Counted from the stretch's first letter, positions 39,065-48,768 are shown. The stretch is DNA of 64,000 bases from Pseudomonas sp. Teo4 (GCF_034387475.1 NZ_JAXCIL010000004.1:11920-75919); one strand, 5' to 3'. A program made the numbers and translations. The notes: a model not told the origin generated them from the sequence alone.

Positions 39065-42000
39065 TCAATCCCGCTTGCCCTGAACGCTTGCCCCCCATTC
39101 CTGATTGCGATTGTGCCCACTGGTCCGCAGCAACCCCAGGTCCAGCGCATTCTCCCCATCCGCCGCGCCTTTGCCCTTGGTCATCTGAGCCACGGCGGTG
39201 CCCAGGTCGACTGGCGAGTTGGAGGCATCGATCGACACCTCACGGCGATAATCACTGCCACTGAGGGTTTCATGCGTCACTGCTTGCGCACGCAATGCGA
39301 CATCGCCTTTGGCCGACTGCAACCGCGCACCCAGCAACTGGGCATCGCCGGCGACGTTCAGCTCGATACCTTCGCTGCCCTTGAACGTTGTCTGCTGGGC
39401 GACGTTGTCACGCTGGGCGTGAGTGAGGTCGAGGTTGAAGGTGGGGGAGAAGCCAGGCTCCACTTTGCTCAAGGCCGGGCCGGCTTTTTTCGCGACGTCT
39501 CCCCCCAAAGGCCCGGCCAGCGAGCTGGCGGCATTGGTGTAACCCTGCGGGTTCTTCTCATGGCTTAACCGTGCATCGGCCTTGACTGTCAGGGTATCGA
39601 CGCTGTCCTTGAGGCTGGCCACCTTCAGGTCACCGCCGATAGTGCCCGTGATGCGCCCAGCTTCCAGGCTGACGCCTTCGACCCGTGTATCGCCAAGGCT
39701 TTCCAGGCTGATTTGCCCGGCACGCAGGGTGTTGGCGTTCCAGGTCTGGTTGTCGCGCTTGTCCAGGTCGACCTTGACGCGGCCGTGCAGGCCGCGGGTG
39801 TTGGTGGCGCCTTGAGCCAGATTGAAGCCGGCACCGGCGGTGATATCCAGGTTGTTGCGGCGCTCGATGTTCTTCGAGGCTTCGACCAGCAGTCCGCCAT
39901 TGCTGGCGTTCAGTTCGATCTGTTCGGCAGAAACCTGCAGCCCCTGCAGGTGCACGGCGATGTCTTCGCGGGCGTTGCTGGCCACGGTCACCTTTCCTGC
40001 GCTGGTAATCTGGGCATCGACTGCTTGGCTGGCGTTTTCGTCCACCTTGCCTTTGCTGAAGTGGCCACCGAGGGTGCCACTCTGGGTCGCGCCACTCTTG
40101 GCCGCCAGCTCCATGCCGCCGCCCAGGTTGGCGCCGTTGGACTTTTGCTTATCGCTGGCCGCCTTCACGTGCAACCGGCCGCCACTTTCCAGGTGGGTAT
40201 TGCCCACCCTGGCGGTACGTTCGCCGATGCGAGTGCCTTCAAGCAACAGGTCGCCCTTGCTGACCAGGCGCACATCGCCCTTGGCATCGATCTGGGCGAC
40301 CTGTGCCTTGGTCTGCTCGCTGTTTTTCTGGGCGTGGTCGAGGTAACCGCGCGCTTCGCCTCCGACGCTGTCCGGCCGGTTGCCGCCCTTGGCCCAGGCG
40401 TTGCCGTCAAGTTGGCGCGACGACTGTTTGCCATGGTCGGTCGCCTGGGTCAGCGCCAGGGCGCCGCCACTCTGGATGACGACGTTGCCTTCGCCGCCTC
40501 CGATTCGCGTGCCTTCGTACAGGCCGTCGCTACCCAACTGCACCTGGATGCCTTGCTGCCCATAAAGGCTACCGGGTACCGCTGTGTTGGCGATGTCCAG
40601 CTTGTCCAGCGAGCCGCCCTTGCCGGAGGCGCGCACGTTCAGGTCGCTGCCGGTGGTGCTGTCCACACGCAGGTCGCCGCCGTAGGTCAGCCGCTGGACT
40701 GTAGTCTGCTGGGTGTTTTCTGCCGCACGCAGATGATGTTGGTCGGCGTCGATCTGCAAGGTGCCGGCGTTGGCTCGCCATGCGGTGCCTTGGTCTTGGA
40801 TGATGTCGGCTTTGGTCGTCACCGCACTGCCGGACAACTCGCTGACCTGGGCATAGCCGCGGCGCTGGTTTTCCAGGCGCTTGATGTGCTCCAGCGTGAG
40901 GTCGGCGCCCACACTGGGCGCTGCCATGGCATCTTCCGGCGAGGCTTGCTGGAAGCGCTGGGCTTCTTCACCCAGTACGAGGCGTTCGATCGGGCGGGTA
41001 AGGTCACGGTACTCCACGCTGGCACCCAGGCTGCCTCGCCAGTTATCGATGTTTTCTTCATGCTGTTCGGTGTCTTGCAGGGCGCGATTTTCGATGTGCT
41101 TGGCGACGACTTGCAAGGTTTTACCGGCCTCTACGCGGGCCGCTTCGTTCACCAGCTCGCCAGCGTCGATTTTCAGGTCGCCGCTGGCCTGCAGTTCGCT
41201 GCGTTGTATCTTGCTGCTGTGCTCGGTGAGTGTGCGAGTGTTGTGGTGGCCGTCGAACGCACTGCCAAGCCTGTCGATGCCGCCGGTCACGGTCAGGCCG
41301 CCGCCGCTTTCCTGAGTGCGGGTGGAGTCGTCGGTATCGTTGCGCGTGGCGCCCAGGGTCAACTGTTTGCCTTTCAGAGTCAGGTCGCCCGCGCTGGCCT
41401 GAACCTTAGAGCCGTTGACCTGCAGATGGGCGCCACTGTCCAGGCCCACCGATGCGCCTTTGAGTTCGCTGGCAACCTGGCGGGTCTCGTCACGTTTGCC
41501 GGTTGTGGTGGCGACTTCATAGCCCACGCTGGCTGCGTATTGGCGGGATTCAGGTTTGCCGTCCTGGGCCTCTTGGGTTTGCTTGGCATCGGCCGTGAAG
41601 CTGCGATGCTGGGACGAAGTTTGGGTGATGTCCCGCGACTGGGCGCTATCAACCAGCAGGTCGCCCTTGGCCTCGACCTGCAGGTGTTTGCCGGCCTCGA
41701 CCTTGGCGCCATGAATGCGCATCTCCTTGGCGCTGGTCAGGCGCAGATTAGTGGTGGAAGAGACGTCGCTGATCAGCACCTGCTCTTTGTTCGTCTGGTT
41801 CTCATGCTTGTTGCCGAGCAAGCCGAACAGCTTGCTGCTGCCATCGCGCTCGGTGGAGGTGCTGCTGCCATGGTCGGCTTCGATGGCCAGTCGACCTTTT
41901 TCGCTGTACAGCACCCCATCGCCCTTGGCCATGACCCGGCTGCCCTTGAGGCTGACCTGGTCGGCAACCACCTGCATGGCGCCGTCGCTGGTGATACTGC

Positions 42001-43591
42001 TGCCGGCAACGCTATTGCCCTTGCTGTCCTTGCCTTTGCGGTCGCCGAAGAAGGTGCCGGAAACCAGGTCGCCTCGGTAATTGCGCTGGGTACCCTGTTC
42101 TTTCAAGGACGTTGTACCCACCTCGACCTGCTTGGCCTTGATGGTCTGTTCGCCGCCGCTATGAAGTGTGCTGCCTTTGACCTTGAAGGTATCGGCAACC
42201 TTGATTGTCATGCGCCCGGCATCGAGCGTGCTGGCGCGGGCCGTTTCATCGAGCTGATCCGAGTCATGGTCACCGCGCCACAAGTCCTTGCGATGACGCA
42301 CCGTTTCCTGGGTGCGCTGGCTGGCGATGCCGGCCTCGATGTCCAGGCTGGCGCCGCTGTTCAGGTCAAGGTCACCTGGGGTGCTGAGGTTGGCCGCCAC
42401 CATCTTCATGTCCGCCCCCGACTGCAATGCCATCCCGTCGCGGCCGTGCAGCGTTGTGCCATGCTGCTCTTTCTTGGTGGTGGTGCGCTCGCGGTTGTAG
42501 GTTTCCCGGGTGACGAACAGGAACTTCTTGCTCCACTTGTCTCGATTGCGCTCGATGGTTTCCTGGGTTTCGGCGTCCAATGTCAGTTTCTTGCCGGCCT
42601 TGGCCTCGATGCGCCCTGCGTGCCCGTCGACGGCGCTCAATGTCAGGTCGTCGGCTGCACCGAGTGCCATCGCGCCTTGCTCACTGCGCAGCTTGGCAGG
42701 CGTGCTGGCCCCGCCTTTTACCTGCAAGCTACCCGCTGAGCGAATGTCGATGCCTTCGCGGCCTTCGACCTCCACTGCTCCCACCCGTACCCCCGCACCT
42801 TCGGCGGTACTGACCACGCGGATGCGCCCGGCACGCATGGCGCCGAACAGGCTGGCGTCGATGGTGGAGGGCAGCGCGGGCAGGTGCTCGACGCTTTGGC
42901 CGCTGCCGTGGTCGATTCGGTTGCGGCCTACGGTGATGTTGAGATCATGCTTGGCCTGAAGCAGCCCTGTGCTGTCCAGGCGTGGGGCAATCAGGTCGAG
43001 GGCGCCTTCGCGGTTGCTCTGGCCTCCTTTGAGCACGTTCAAGCTACCGCTGGCATTGAGTGTGTCGAGGTACTTGAGTCGCTGCTCCTGCAGCTCTGGC
43101 GTGCCGACCACGAACCCGGCCCGGGTGGTGTTGATGAAACTGCCGCCGTTGAGGGTGATGCCATTCGGGTTGGCCAGAATGTAGTCGGCCGGTCGTCCGA
43201 AGATTTCCTGCGGCCCTTCGATCAGCGATGCGTTGCGGCTGACCACCTCGTTGAGGATGGTGGAGGCCGCCTGGCCCTGGAACTGCGGGTTGGAGGCCAG
43301 GGCGCCGGCCAATTGAGATTGGCCGGCTTGCAGGGCGTTATTGAGCACCACGCCGGGTTTACCCACGTTGTAGTCCAGGAACTGGTTGTGTGACAGACCA
43401 GTGGCGTTGGGGGCGACGATGTCGATGACCGGTACGCCGTGGCCACCGTTGATGACCGGTGTGCCGCCAGGGCCCGTTGTCGCTTGCAGGCCGCCTTGGG
43501 CCAGAGCGCTGCCGGGGCCCAGCAGGGCGAGGAAGATGGCCCAGCGCAAGGTGTCGGGACGGGGTGACTTCAACTGCGAGAGTGCTTGCAT
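39065..43591 (-). CDS. Two-partner secretion exoprotein, FhaB/CdiA-like
   Basis: Large beta-helical surface or secreted protein, 1508 residues. After a signal peptide (WAIFLALLGPGSALAQ) comes the TPS secretion domain, with GPQEIFGRPADYILANPNGI and NTTRAGFVVGTPELQ. The remainder is a long series of filamentous-haemagglutinin repeats rich in G-D-L and K-V patterns (for example GDLTLKGKQLTLGATRNDT). No VENN pretoxin motif or recognisable toxin tip follows; the protein ends WGASVQGKRD. So it may be an adhesin of FHA type or a CdiA-like protein that lost its tip. Transcribed after its transporter with a 27-bp gap. Confidence 0.85.
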   Translation of the reverse strand: MQALSQLKSPRPDTLRWAIFLALLGPGSALAQGGLQATTGPGGTPVINGGHGVPVIDIVAPNATGLSHNQFLDYNVGKPGVVLNNALQAGQSQLAGALASNPQFQGQAASTILNEVVSRNASLIEGPQEIFGRPADYILANPNGITLNGGSFINTTRAGFVVGTPELQEQRLKYLDTLNASGSLNVLKGGQSNREGALDLIAPRLDSTGLLQAKHDLNITVGRNRIDHGSGQSVEHLPALPSTIDASLFGAMRAGRIRVVSTAEGAGVRVGAVEVEGREGIDIRSAGSLQVKGGASTPAKLRSEQGAMALGAADDLTLSAVDGHAGRIEAKAGKKLTLDAETQETIERNRDKWSKKFLFVTRETYNRERTTTKKEQHGTTLHGRDGMALQSGADMKMVAANLSTPGDLDLNSGASLDIEAGIASQRTQETVRHRKDLWRGDHDSDQLDETARASTLDAGRMTIKVADTFKVKGSTLHSGGEQTIKAKQVEVGTTSLKEQGTQRNYRGDLVSGTFFGDRKGKDSKGNSVAGSSITSDGAMQVVADQVSLKGSRVMAKGDGVLYSEKGRLAIEADHGSSTSTERDGSSKLFGLLGNKHENQTNKEQVLISDVSSTTNLRLTSAKEMRIHGAKVEAGKHLQVEAKGDLLVDSAQSRDITQTSSQHRSFTADAKQTQEAQDGKPESRQYAASVGYEVATTTGKRDETRQVASELKGASVGLDSGAHLQVNGSKVQASAGDLTLKGKQLTLGATRNDTDDSTRTQESGGGLTVTGGIDRLGSAFDGHHNTRTLTEHSSKIQRSELQASGDLKIDAGELVNEAARVEAGKTLQVVAKHIENRALQDTEQHEENIDNWRGSLGASVEYRDLTRPIERLVLGEEAQRFQQASPEDAMAAPSVGADLTLEHIKRLENQRRGYAQVSELSGSAVTTKADIIQDQGTAWRANAGTLQIDADQHHLRAAENTQQTTVQRLTYGGDLRVDSTTGSDLNVRASGKGGSLDKLDIANTAVPGSLYGQQGIQVQLGSDGLYEGTRIGGGEGNVVIQSGGALALTQATDHGKQSSRQLDGNAWAKGGNRPDSVGGEARGYLDHAQKNSEQTKAQVAQIDAKGDVRLVSKGDLLLEGTRIGERTARVGNTHLESGGRLHVKAASDKQKSNGANLGGGMELAAKSGATQSGTLGGHFSKGKVDENASQAVDAQITSAGKVTVASNAREDIAVHLQGLQVSAEQIELNASNGGLLVEASKNIERRNNLDITAGAGFNLAQGATNTRGLHGRVKVDLDKRDNQTWNANTLRAGQISLESLGDTRVEGVSLEAGRITGTIGGDLKVASLKDSVDTLTVKADARLSHEKNPQGYTNAASSLAGPLGGDVAKKAGPALSKVEPGFSPTFNLDLTHAQRDNVAQQTTFKGSEGIELNVAGDAQLLGARLQSAKGDVALRAQAVTHETLSGSDYRREVSIDASNSPVDLGTAVAQMTKGKGAADGENALDLGLLRTSGHNRNQEWGASVQGKRD

Positions 43592-43618
43592 GGTCTCGTT
43601 CTCTTTTTTGTGGGTGAA

Positions 43619-45301
43619 TCAGATGTTCAGGGACCACTCCACTACCCAGAAGCCTCGTTCCATTCGGGAACGGGGCAGGTTGCTGGCGTAGAGGGCGTGT
43701 TGGTAGTCCAGGCGCAGGCGGCTGTTCGGCAGGCTCAGTTCCAGGCCTGCCGCTGCGCCCGCCAAGCGGTGCGAGGGTGCGTCATGGGCAAGCTGCACCC
43801 AGCCAAGGTCCAGGCCGAGGTGCGGGCGTACTTGCACAGGCCCGGTCCAGTCCATGGGTAGGGCCTGGCTGAAGGTGTTGCGCCACAAGGCCGCGTTGGC
43901 GCCAGCGAAGGTGGCCTGGCGAAATCCGCGCACGGCCGAGTCATCGTTGAGCAGGAGTTGTTCGACGGCGGGTAGTACGTTGTCGCTGAACTGCAGGGCC
44001 AACTCGCTTTGCCAGCGCCATGGCCACTGAGCGGGGCCTTGGCGCAGATGAAACAGGTGGGCGCGGTACTTGCGAAAATCTGGGCTGGGGGCGTCGGCGC
44101 GCAGTGCCGATCGGTCTGCGCCGAACCAGTCGACACCTTGGGTCATGCCCAGGTAGGCATTCCACAGGCCGCGGTCGAGCCAGAGCAGGTTGACGCCGGC
44201 TTCGACCGTCGAGAGGGTAGGGCTCTGAATGGCCAGCACCGAGTTGTTGCTGCGGTTGATCAGCTGTTTGCGGTTCAGCCGGCCACTGACACTGAACATG
44301 CCACGCTGGTTGCGCCATAGCGTGCGCTCGACGTTCAGCCCTTGATAGCTGCTGCTGCCACTGGTGGTGTGCGGGCTCTGGGGAATGGGCGCGTCATAGC
44401 GCATTTCGCTGGCGTTGAGCGCAAAGGTCCATGGACCGTAGGGGATGCTGTAATGAAGGTTCACTCCTTGGCTCTGGCCTGGTGCATCGAAAACGCTCGA
44501 GACCACAGACAGTCGCAGGTCGTCATTCAGGCCCAGTGGGCTGTCCAGGCCTAGGCCGACAGTCAGTCGATGACGACCGGTAAGCTCGCTGCCGCGGTTG
44601 TCGAAGTGGCTGTCCAGGTGCCAGCGCGACGCCAGCTCGTGAGGCACAACCTGCACGCGGGTGCCACCTGGCATCTGGCCGGGCAGCAGGTCGATACCCA
44701 TTGCATAGGCGCGCAAGCGGTTGAGTTGATCCAGCCCTTGTTCCAGATCGGGAAGGTACAGGGGGTGCCCCAGCATTCCGGGAAATGCGCCGCGCAGGGA
44801 CAGCGGCAGTTCGGCTCCGACGAACTCGATCGATTCGACGAAGCCTTCGATGATGACGATGTCGAGCGGGGCGCCATCCCTGGGGGCTTGGTGCAGATAG
44901 GGGCGACTGGTTGGGAAGCCGGCTTCTACATAGCGCTGCGTTATGGCCTTGAGCAGTCGGTTGATGCTGGCAATGTCAATGCATGTGGGCACCAGTGGCC
45001 GCACCGTGGCTTCCAGCACCTGCGGCGTCAGCAGTTGGTTGCCGGCCAGCCGCACACCGGAAATCTCCCAGCAACGGCTGTCGATCGGCTCTTGGGGCGA
45101 GGTGTCTTTGGGGGTGGCAGGTATTGAGGGCCGCTGCCAGCGCTGCAGACGCTGCTGTTGTTCCAGCTGTCGCAGTGACTGTTGCTGATCACGCAGTTGC
45201 TGGCTGGCAGGGTCGTCGGCCAGAGCCTGAGCCACGGTCAGCAGGCCGGCGATCAGCCAGGGGTAGCGTAGGGCGAAGAAATGGCGTGATGGGTACAGCA
45301 T
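43619..45301 (-). CDS. Two-partner secretion outer-membrane transporter, FhaC/CdiB/ShlB type
   Basis: Omp85-superfamily pore that exports the downstream exoprotein. The 560 residues have a signal peptide (LIAGLLTVAQALA), a Gln-rich plug helix, the POTRA_2 domain (SGVRLAGNQLLTPQVLEATV to about residue 150), and a C-terminal 16-strand barrel with the conserved loop-6 motif VRGFRQATFAG near residue 440 and a final Trp-x-Leu strand. Start at 45301 gives a proper signal peptide; a TTG five codons upstream is unlikely. Pairing with the exoprotein gene is clear from order and spacing. Confidence 0.92.
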   Translation of the reverse strand: MLYPSRHFFALRYPWLIAGLLTVAQALADDPASQQLRDQQQSLRQLEQQQRLQRWQRPSIPATPKDTSPQEPIDSRCWEISGVRLAGNQLLTPQVLEATVRPLVPTCIDIASINRLLKAITQRYVEAGFPTSRPYLHQAPRDGAPLDIVIIEGFVESIEFVGAELPLSLRGAFPGMLGHPLYLPDLEQGLDQLNRLRAYAMGIDLLPGQMPGGTRVQVVPHELASRWHLDSHFDNRGSELTGRHRLTVGLGLDSPLGLNDDLRLSVVSSVFDAPGQSQGVNLHYSIPYGPWTFALNASEMRYDAPIPQSPHTTSGSSSYQGLNVERTLWRNQRGMFSVSGRLNRKQLINRSNNSVLAIQSPTLSTVEAGVNLLWLDRGLWNAYLGMTQGVDWFGADRSALRADAPSPDFRKYRAHLFHLRQGPAQWPWRWQSELALQFSDNVLPAVEQLLLNDDSAVRGFRQATFAGANAALWRNTFSQALPMDWTGPVQVRPHLGLDLGWVQLAHDAPSHRLAGAAAGLELSLPNSRLRLDYQHALYASNLPRSRMERGFWVVEWSLNI

Positions 45302-45460
45302 GGAAGAACCCCGCAAGGTCGGTACCGTTCAGGTACCGGTATGCGGAAATTCTAAAAATGCAGCGAAGTGCTTGGATGCGATCCCGTGCCTAGGCGGGTG
45401 TAGGGCCTGCATGGAGATATCGTGCGAAACCTCCTACAGCCCAAGTTGAAATGTAGGACC

Positions 45461-46015
45461 TCAGGGGCGGATCTCGATCAGCGTGCCGTCCCTGACCAGC
45501 TCCCAGACCTCGCGCATGTCGTTGTTGCGCATGGCGATGCAGCCGTCGGTCCAGTCCAGGGTGTGGAAGTACCACTCAGGGTACTCATCGTTGATCGGCG
45601 TGCCATGGATCATGATCATGCTGCCGGCGCTGATGCCTTCGCGGGTGGCGCGGGCAGCGTCGCTGATGTTGGGGTAGGAGATGTGCATGGCCAGGTTGAA
45701 ACGGTCGCTTTCCTTGCGCCAATCCAGCCAGTAAAGGCCTTCGGGGGTCTTCTTGTCACCCTCGCGCTCCTTGGCGCCCTTGGGCTGCTTGCCCAGGGAA
45801 ATCCGGTAGGTCTTGAGCGGCTCGCCACGGCTGATCAATTGCAGACGGCGTTGGGACTTGATCACCAGCACCTTGTCGATCAGCGGTTGCATGGCTGCCT
45901 GCGAGGCTGAGGGCGCCTGCGCGGGCGGTTGCGGCTTGCGGATGATGACCTCGGTGTAGGCCGCCTGGGACACCGACGTAATGCAAAGGCAGAAAAGGGC
46001 GAACAACCAACGCAT
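45461..46015 (-). CDS. Periplasmic L,D-transpeptidase (YkuD domain)
   Basis: Probable peptidoglycan cross-linking or lipoprotein-anchoring enzyme. The 184 residues have a signal peptide (LFALFCLCITSVSQA) and a YkuD domain with MIMIHGTPINDEYPEWYFHT and the catalytic DWTDGCIAMRN, in which Cys is the nucleophile and His the base. No LysM domain. It is downstream of, and in the same direction as, the Nudix gene, with 20 bp between them. Confidence 0.93.
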   Translation of the reverse strand: MRWLFALFCLCITSVSQAAYTEVIIRKPQPPAQAPSASQAAMQPLIDKVLVIKSQRRLQLISRGEPLKTYRISLGKQPKGAKEREGDKKTPEGLYWLDWRKESDRFNLAMHISYPNISDAARATREGISAGSMIMIHGTPINDEYPEWYFHTLDWTDGCIAMRNNDMREVWELVRDGTLIEIRP

Positions 46016-46035
46016 GAAGCGGTATCCCTGAAAAC

Positions 46036-46587
46036 TTAAGTGGTGGACGTGACGTTCATCGGCGGCAGGTATTCATGGCCAACCGGGAAGGCCTGCCCGA
46101 TGCGGTCGCGATAATAGCATTCTAGTGTGCGAGTGACGGTGCGGAAAGCCAGCTCGTCCCATGGGATCTCGTGTTCCTCGAAAAGCCGCACCTCCAGGCT
46201 CTCGACGCCCACATCGAAGTCGAGGTCGGCCAGTTCGGCGCGGAAGAACACGTGCACCTGGTTGATGTGCGGCAGGTCGAACAGCTGATACAGGCTCATT
46301 GTCCCGACCCGGGCGCAGGCCTCTTCGCTGGTTTCGCGACGGGCGGCCTGGTCGAGGGTCTCGCCGTTCTCCATGAAGCCGCCAGGCAATGTCCAGAAAC
46401 CACGGCGCGGTTCGATGGCGCGGCGACACAGCAGCACCTGGCTGCCCCAGATGGGCAGCACGCCGGCGACGATATTGGGGTTCTGGTAGTGAATGGTCTG
46501 GCAATGATCGCAGACATACCGTTGGCGGCTGTCGCCCTCGGGGACCCGCTGAATGACCGGTTGGCCGCACGCGCTGCAGAATTTCAT
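46036..46587 (-). CDS. Nudix hydrolase with N-terminal zinc ribbon
   Basis: Hydrolyses nucleoside diphosphate-X compounds; the substrate is not known. The 183 residues begin with a zinc ribbon (FCSACGQPV and YVCDHCQTIHY) followed by a Nudix box GGFMENGETLDQAARRETSE EACA in which the REx2EE pattern is RETSEEA. Zinc-ribbon Nudix proteins include NADH pyrophosphatase-like enzymes, but the NudC C-terminal motif (SQPWPFPQS) is absent. Confidence 0.88.
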   Translation of the reverse strand: MKFCSACGQPVIQRVPEGDSRQRYVCDHCQTIHYQNPNIVAGVLPIWGSQVLLCRRAIEPRRGFWTLPGGFMENGETLDQAARRETSEEACARVGTMSLYQLFDLPHINQVHVFFRAELADLDFDVGVESLEVRLFEEHEIPWDELAFRTVTRTLECYYRDRIGQAFPVGHEYLPPMNVTSTT

Positions 46588-46712
46588 GCTGTTCTTCCCT
46601 TGTGATGCGGTTATCTTGGCGCGCCAGGCGGGGTGCCCGCAAGCTTACGGGGCTTGGGTGCTTCGCGGCTTTGGTGCATCATGCAGGCAGGCCTTGGAAA
46701 CGAGAGTGCGCA

Positions 46713-47312
46713 ATGCTGGACGAGCTTCTTCGCCGAATGAGCAACCATGAACCTGCATCATTGGAAACCGACCGACGGTTTCCGGAGGCGGCGGTGCTTT
46801 TGCCCATTACCCGTAGCGAAGACCCCGAACTGGTCCTGACCCTGCGTGCCAAGGGCTTGTCGACCCATGGCGGCGAAGTCGCCTTCCCGGGTGGGCGTCG
46901 TGACCCGGAAGACCCTGACCTGGTGTTCACCGCCTTGCGTGAGGCCGAAGAGGAAATCGGCCTGCCGCCAGGGCTGGTGGAGGTGATCGGCCCCCTCAGT
47001 CCACTGATCTCCCTGCATGGCCTGAAAGTGACGCCATTCGTCGGCTTAATCCCGGATTACGTCGAATACCGCGCCAATGATGCCGAGATCGCGGCAGTAT
47101 TCACCGTGCCGCTGGAATTCTTCCGCCAGGACCCACGCGATCATACCCACCGAATCGATTACCAGGGCCGCAGTTGGTACGTGCCCAGCTACCGCTACGG
47201 CGAGTACAAGATCTGGGGGTTGTCGGCGATCATGATCGTGGAACTGGTCAACCTGCTGTTCGATGCCGGCATCAGCTTGCACGAGCCCCCCGAGCGTCAC
47301 ATCGAAAACTGA
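46713..47312 (+). CDS. Nudix hydrolase, CoA pyrophosphatase type
   Basis: Probable hydrolase of CoA or related dinucleotides (NudL/NUDT7 type), 199 residues. The motifs are LTLRAKGLSTHGGEVAFPGG, then the Nudix box with REAEEEIGLPPGLVEVIG. The preceding LSTHGGEVAFPGG block is the NuCoA signature. Frames extend upstream, but ATG 46713 gives the usual N-terminus. It is divergent from the zinc-ribbon Nudix gene. Confidence 0.9.
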   Translation: MLDELLRRMSNHEPASLETDRRFPEAAVLLPITRSEDPELVLTLRAKGLSTHGGEVAFPGGRRDPEDPDLVFTALREAEEEIGLPPGLVEVIGPLSPLISLHGLKVTPFVGLIPDYVEYRANDAEIAAVFTVPLEFFRQDPRDHTHRIDYQGRSWYVPSYRYGEYKIWGLSAIMIVELVNLLFDAGISLHEPPERHIEN

Positions 47313-47356
47313 GCGGGGCGCACCCCGCCATCTGCCTTCAGCCATGAGGAGCCAAC

Positions 47357-47881
47357 ATGAAATACCGCCTGGGCGACCTGCGGGTCGAGAGCCATCCCAC
47401 CAGCTGGGCCGCACCCAATGCCACACTGATCGGCAAAGTGCGTCTGCAGGCCCGTGCCAGCGTGTGGTTCGCAGCGGTGTTGCGCGGCGACAACGAGCTG
47501 ATCGACATTGGCGAAGACAGCAATGTCCAGGACGGCACCGTGATGCACACCGACAAGGGCATACCGCTGACCTTGGGCAGGGGTGTAACCGTGGGGCATA
47601 ACGCCATGCTGCATGGCTGCACGGTCGGCGATTACAGCCTGGTCGGTATCAATGCGGTGATTCTCAACGGCGCGCGCATCGGCAAGCATTGCATCATCGG
47701 CGCCAATGCGTTGATCCCCGAGGGCAAGGAAATTCCCGACGGTTCGTTGGTGATGGGTTCCCCTGGCAAGGTGGTGCGTGAGCTTACCGAGCAGCAGAAA
47801 CGCATGCTCGAAGCCAGCGCCGCCCACTATGTACACAATGCCGAGCGTTATGCTCGGGAGCTGGTGATCGACGATGAGTGA
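47357..47881 (+). CDS. Gamma-carbonic anhydrase-like hexapeptide protein (YrdA family)
   Basis: Left-handed beta-helix trimer with a metal site at subunit interfaces; relatives are carbonic anhydrases or acyl transfer enzymes, with function not settled for YrdA. The 174 residues contain [28 protein letters not shown], and [20 protein letters not shown], with His residues in the expected metal positions. It overlaps the DUF1289 gene by eight bases. Confidence 0.88.
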   Translation: MKYRLGDLRVESHPTSWAAPNATLIGKVRLQARASVWFAAVLRGDNELIDIGEDSNVQDGTVMHTDKGIPLTLGRGVTVGHNAMLHGCTVGDYSLVGINAVILNGARIGKHCIIGANALIPEGKEIPDGSLVMGSPGKVVRELTEQQKRMLEASAAHYVHNAERYARELVIDDE

Positions 47882-48080
47882 AGTGGTTGCGACCGAACGC
47901 CCGGTCGCCTCGCCCTGTGTGAGCATCTGTGCGCTGGATGAGCAGGATATCTGCACCGGCTGTCAGCGTACGGTGGCGGAAATCGGCCGCTGGGGACGCA
48001 TGAGCAACGATGAGCGCCGGGTGGTGCTGAAGCTCTGTCATGAGCGGGCGGTGGCTGCCGGCTTGATCATGGGACAGTGA
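47874..48080 (+). CDS. DUF1289 small cysteine protein
   Basis: A 68-residue protein of the DUF1289 family, with [20 protein letters not shown] holding four Cys (CxxxC, then CxxC), which suggests an iron-sulphur or zinc site. The role is unknown. Its start overlaps the preceding gene, so they are probably coupled. Confidence 0.88.
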   Translation: MSEVVATERPVASPCVSICALDEQDICTGCQRTVAEIGRWGRMSNDERRVVLKLCHERAVAAGLIMGQ

Positions 48081-48097
48081 TTTCTAGGTAGGCTTTT

Positions 48098-48179
48098 TCG
48101 CGGGTAAACCCGCTCCCACAGGTTCGGTGTTGTTCCAGAGGGTGGTGGCATCCCTGTGGGGGCGGGTTTACCCGCGAAG
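48098..48179. repeat. REP pair, GCGGGTAAACCCGC family
   Basis: TTCGCGGGTAAACCCGCTCC (48098) and its complement ending near 48179 flank about 32 bp, between the DUF1289 gene and the small membrane protein gene. Confidence 0.9.
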
Positions 48180-48223
48180 AAGGCGGCGCTAATCTGTCGG
48201 GCTTGCCCTAAGATCCCCCGGTC

Positions 48224-48691
48224 ATGTTCTATCTCATTGCCTACATCAGCAGCGTAGTGCTGATCAACTACGCCTTCTCCAGTGCCCCGCACCTGGACGT
48301 GATCTGGTCCGCCTGGGGCGGGCTGGTGTTCATTCTGCGCGATATGGTGCAAACCCGTTTCGGCCACGGTGCCCTGGTGGCCATGCTGGTGGCGCTGGTG
48401 CTGTCCTACGTGACCTCGGAGCCGGCCATCGCCCTGGCCAGCGCAACCGCCTTCTTCATTTCCGAACTGATCGACTGGCTGGTGTTCAGCATCACCCGCA
48501 GGCCGCTGCGTGATCGCCTGTGGCTGAGTTCGGCGCTGAGCATTCCGGTCGATACCTTCATTTTCTTCGGCATGATCGGTGCGCTGACCCCTGCTGTCAT
48601 CGGCACCGCCATGGCTTCCAAGTTCGCCGGGGTCACGGCGGTGTGGCTGGCAATGGCATTTCGTGCCCGACGGGCCGCCGTGGCGGGCTGA
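48224..48691 (+). CDS. Small membrane protein, VUT/preQ0-transporter-like
   Basis: A 155-residue membrane protein with about five spans. FRYxISELIDWLV-like ATAFFISELIDWLVFSITRR and SALSIPVDTFIFFGMIGALT resemble the core of the VUT/YhhQ family (queuosine precursor transporters), though it is shorter than YhhQ. Whether it carries preQ0 is unproven. Next to purT, with its own promoter after it. Confidence 0.7.
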   Translation: MFYLIAYISSVVLINYAFSSAPHLDVIWSAWGGLVFILRDMVQTRFGHGALVAMLVALVLSYVTSEPAIALASATAFFISELIDWLVFSITRRPLRDRLWLSSALSIPVDTFIFFGMIGALTPAVIGTAMASKFAGVTAVWLAMAFRARRAAVAG

Positions 48692-48696
48692 TGGTG

Positions 48697-48702
48697 TAGA
48701 AT
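48697..48702 (+). promoter_or_regulatory. Probable purT promoter -10 element
   Basis: TGTAGAAT contains an extended -10 (TAGAAT) 67 bp before purT. The -35 is poor. A strong hairpin lies between it and the start codon. Confidence 0.45.
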
Positions 48703-48718
48703 AACGGTCCTTTTTTCA

Positions 48719-48748
48719 GCGGGCGGCGCCCAGCCTGGCGCCGCCCCG
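48719..48748 (+). other. GC-rich hairpin in the purT 5' untranslated region
   Basis: GCGGGCGGCGCC-CAGCCT-GGCGCCGCCC forms a stem of ten or more pairs right after a T-run, ending 20 bp before the purT start codon. It could modulate translation, or be a terminator-like leader structure, but the T-run is upstream rather than downstream of it. Confidence 0.5.
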
Positions 48749-48768
48749 GATGCCTTCGAGGACCTGAA

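Noticed and set aside
39713..42739. A 1008-codon open frame antisense to the two-partner exoprotein
   Set aside because: Composition is an Ala/Gly/Leu-rich shadow of the repeats on the other strand, with no domain and no ribosome site.
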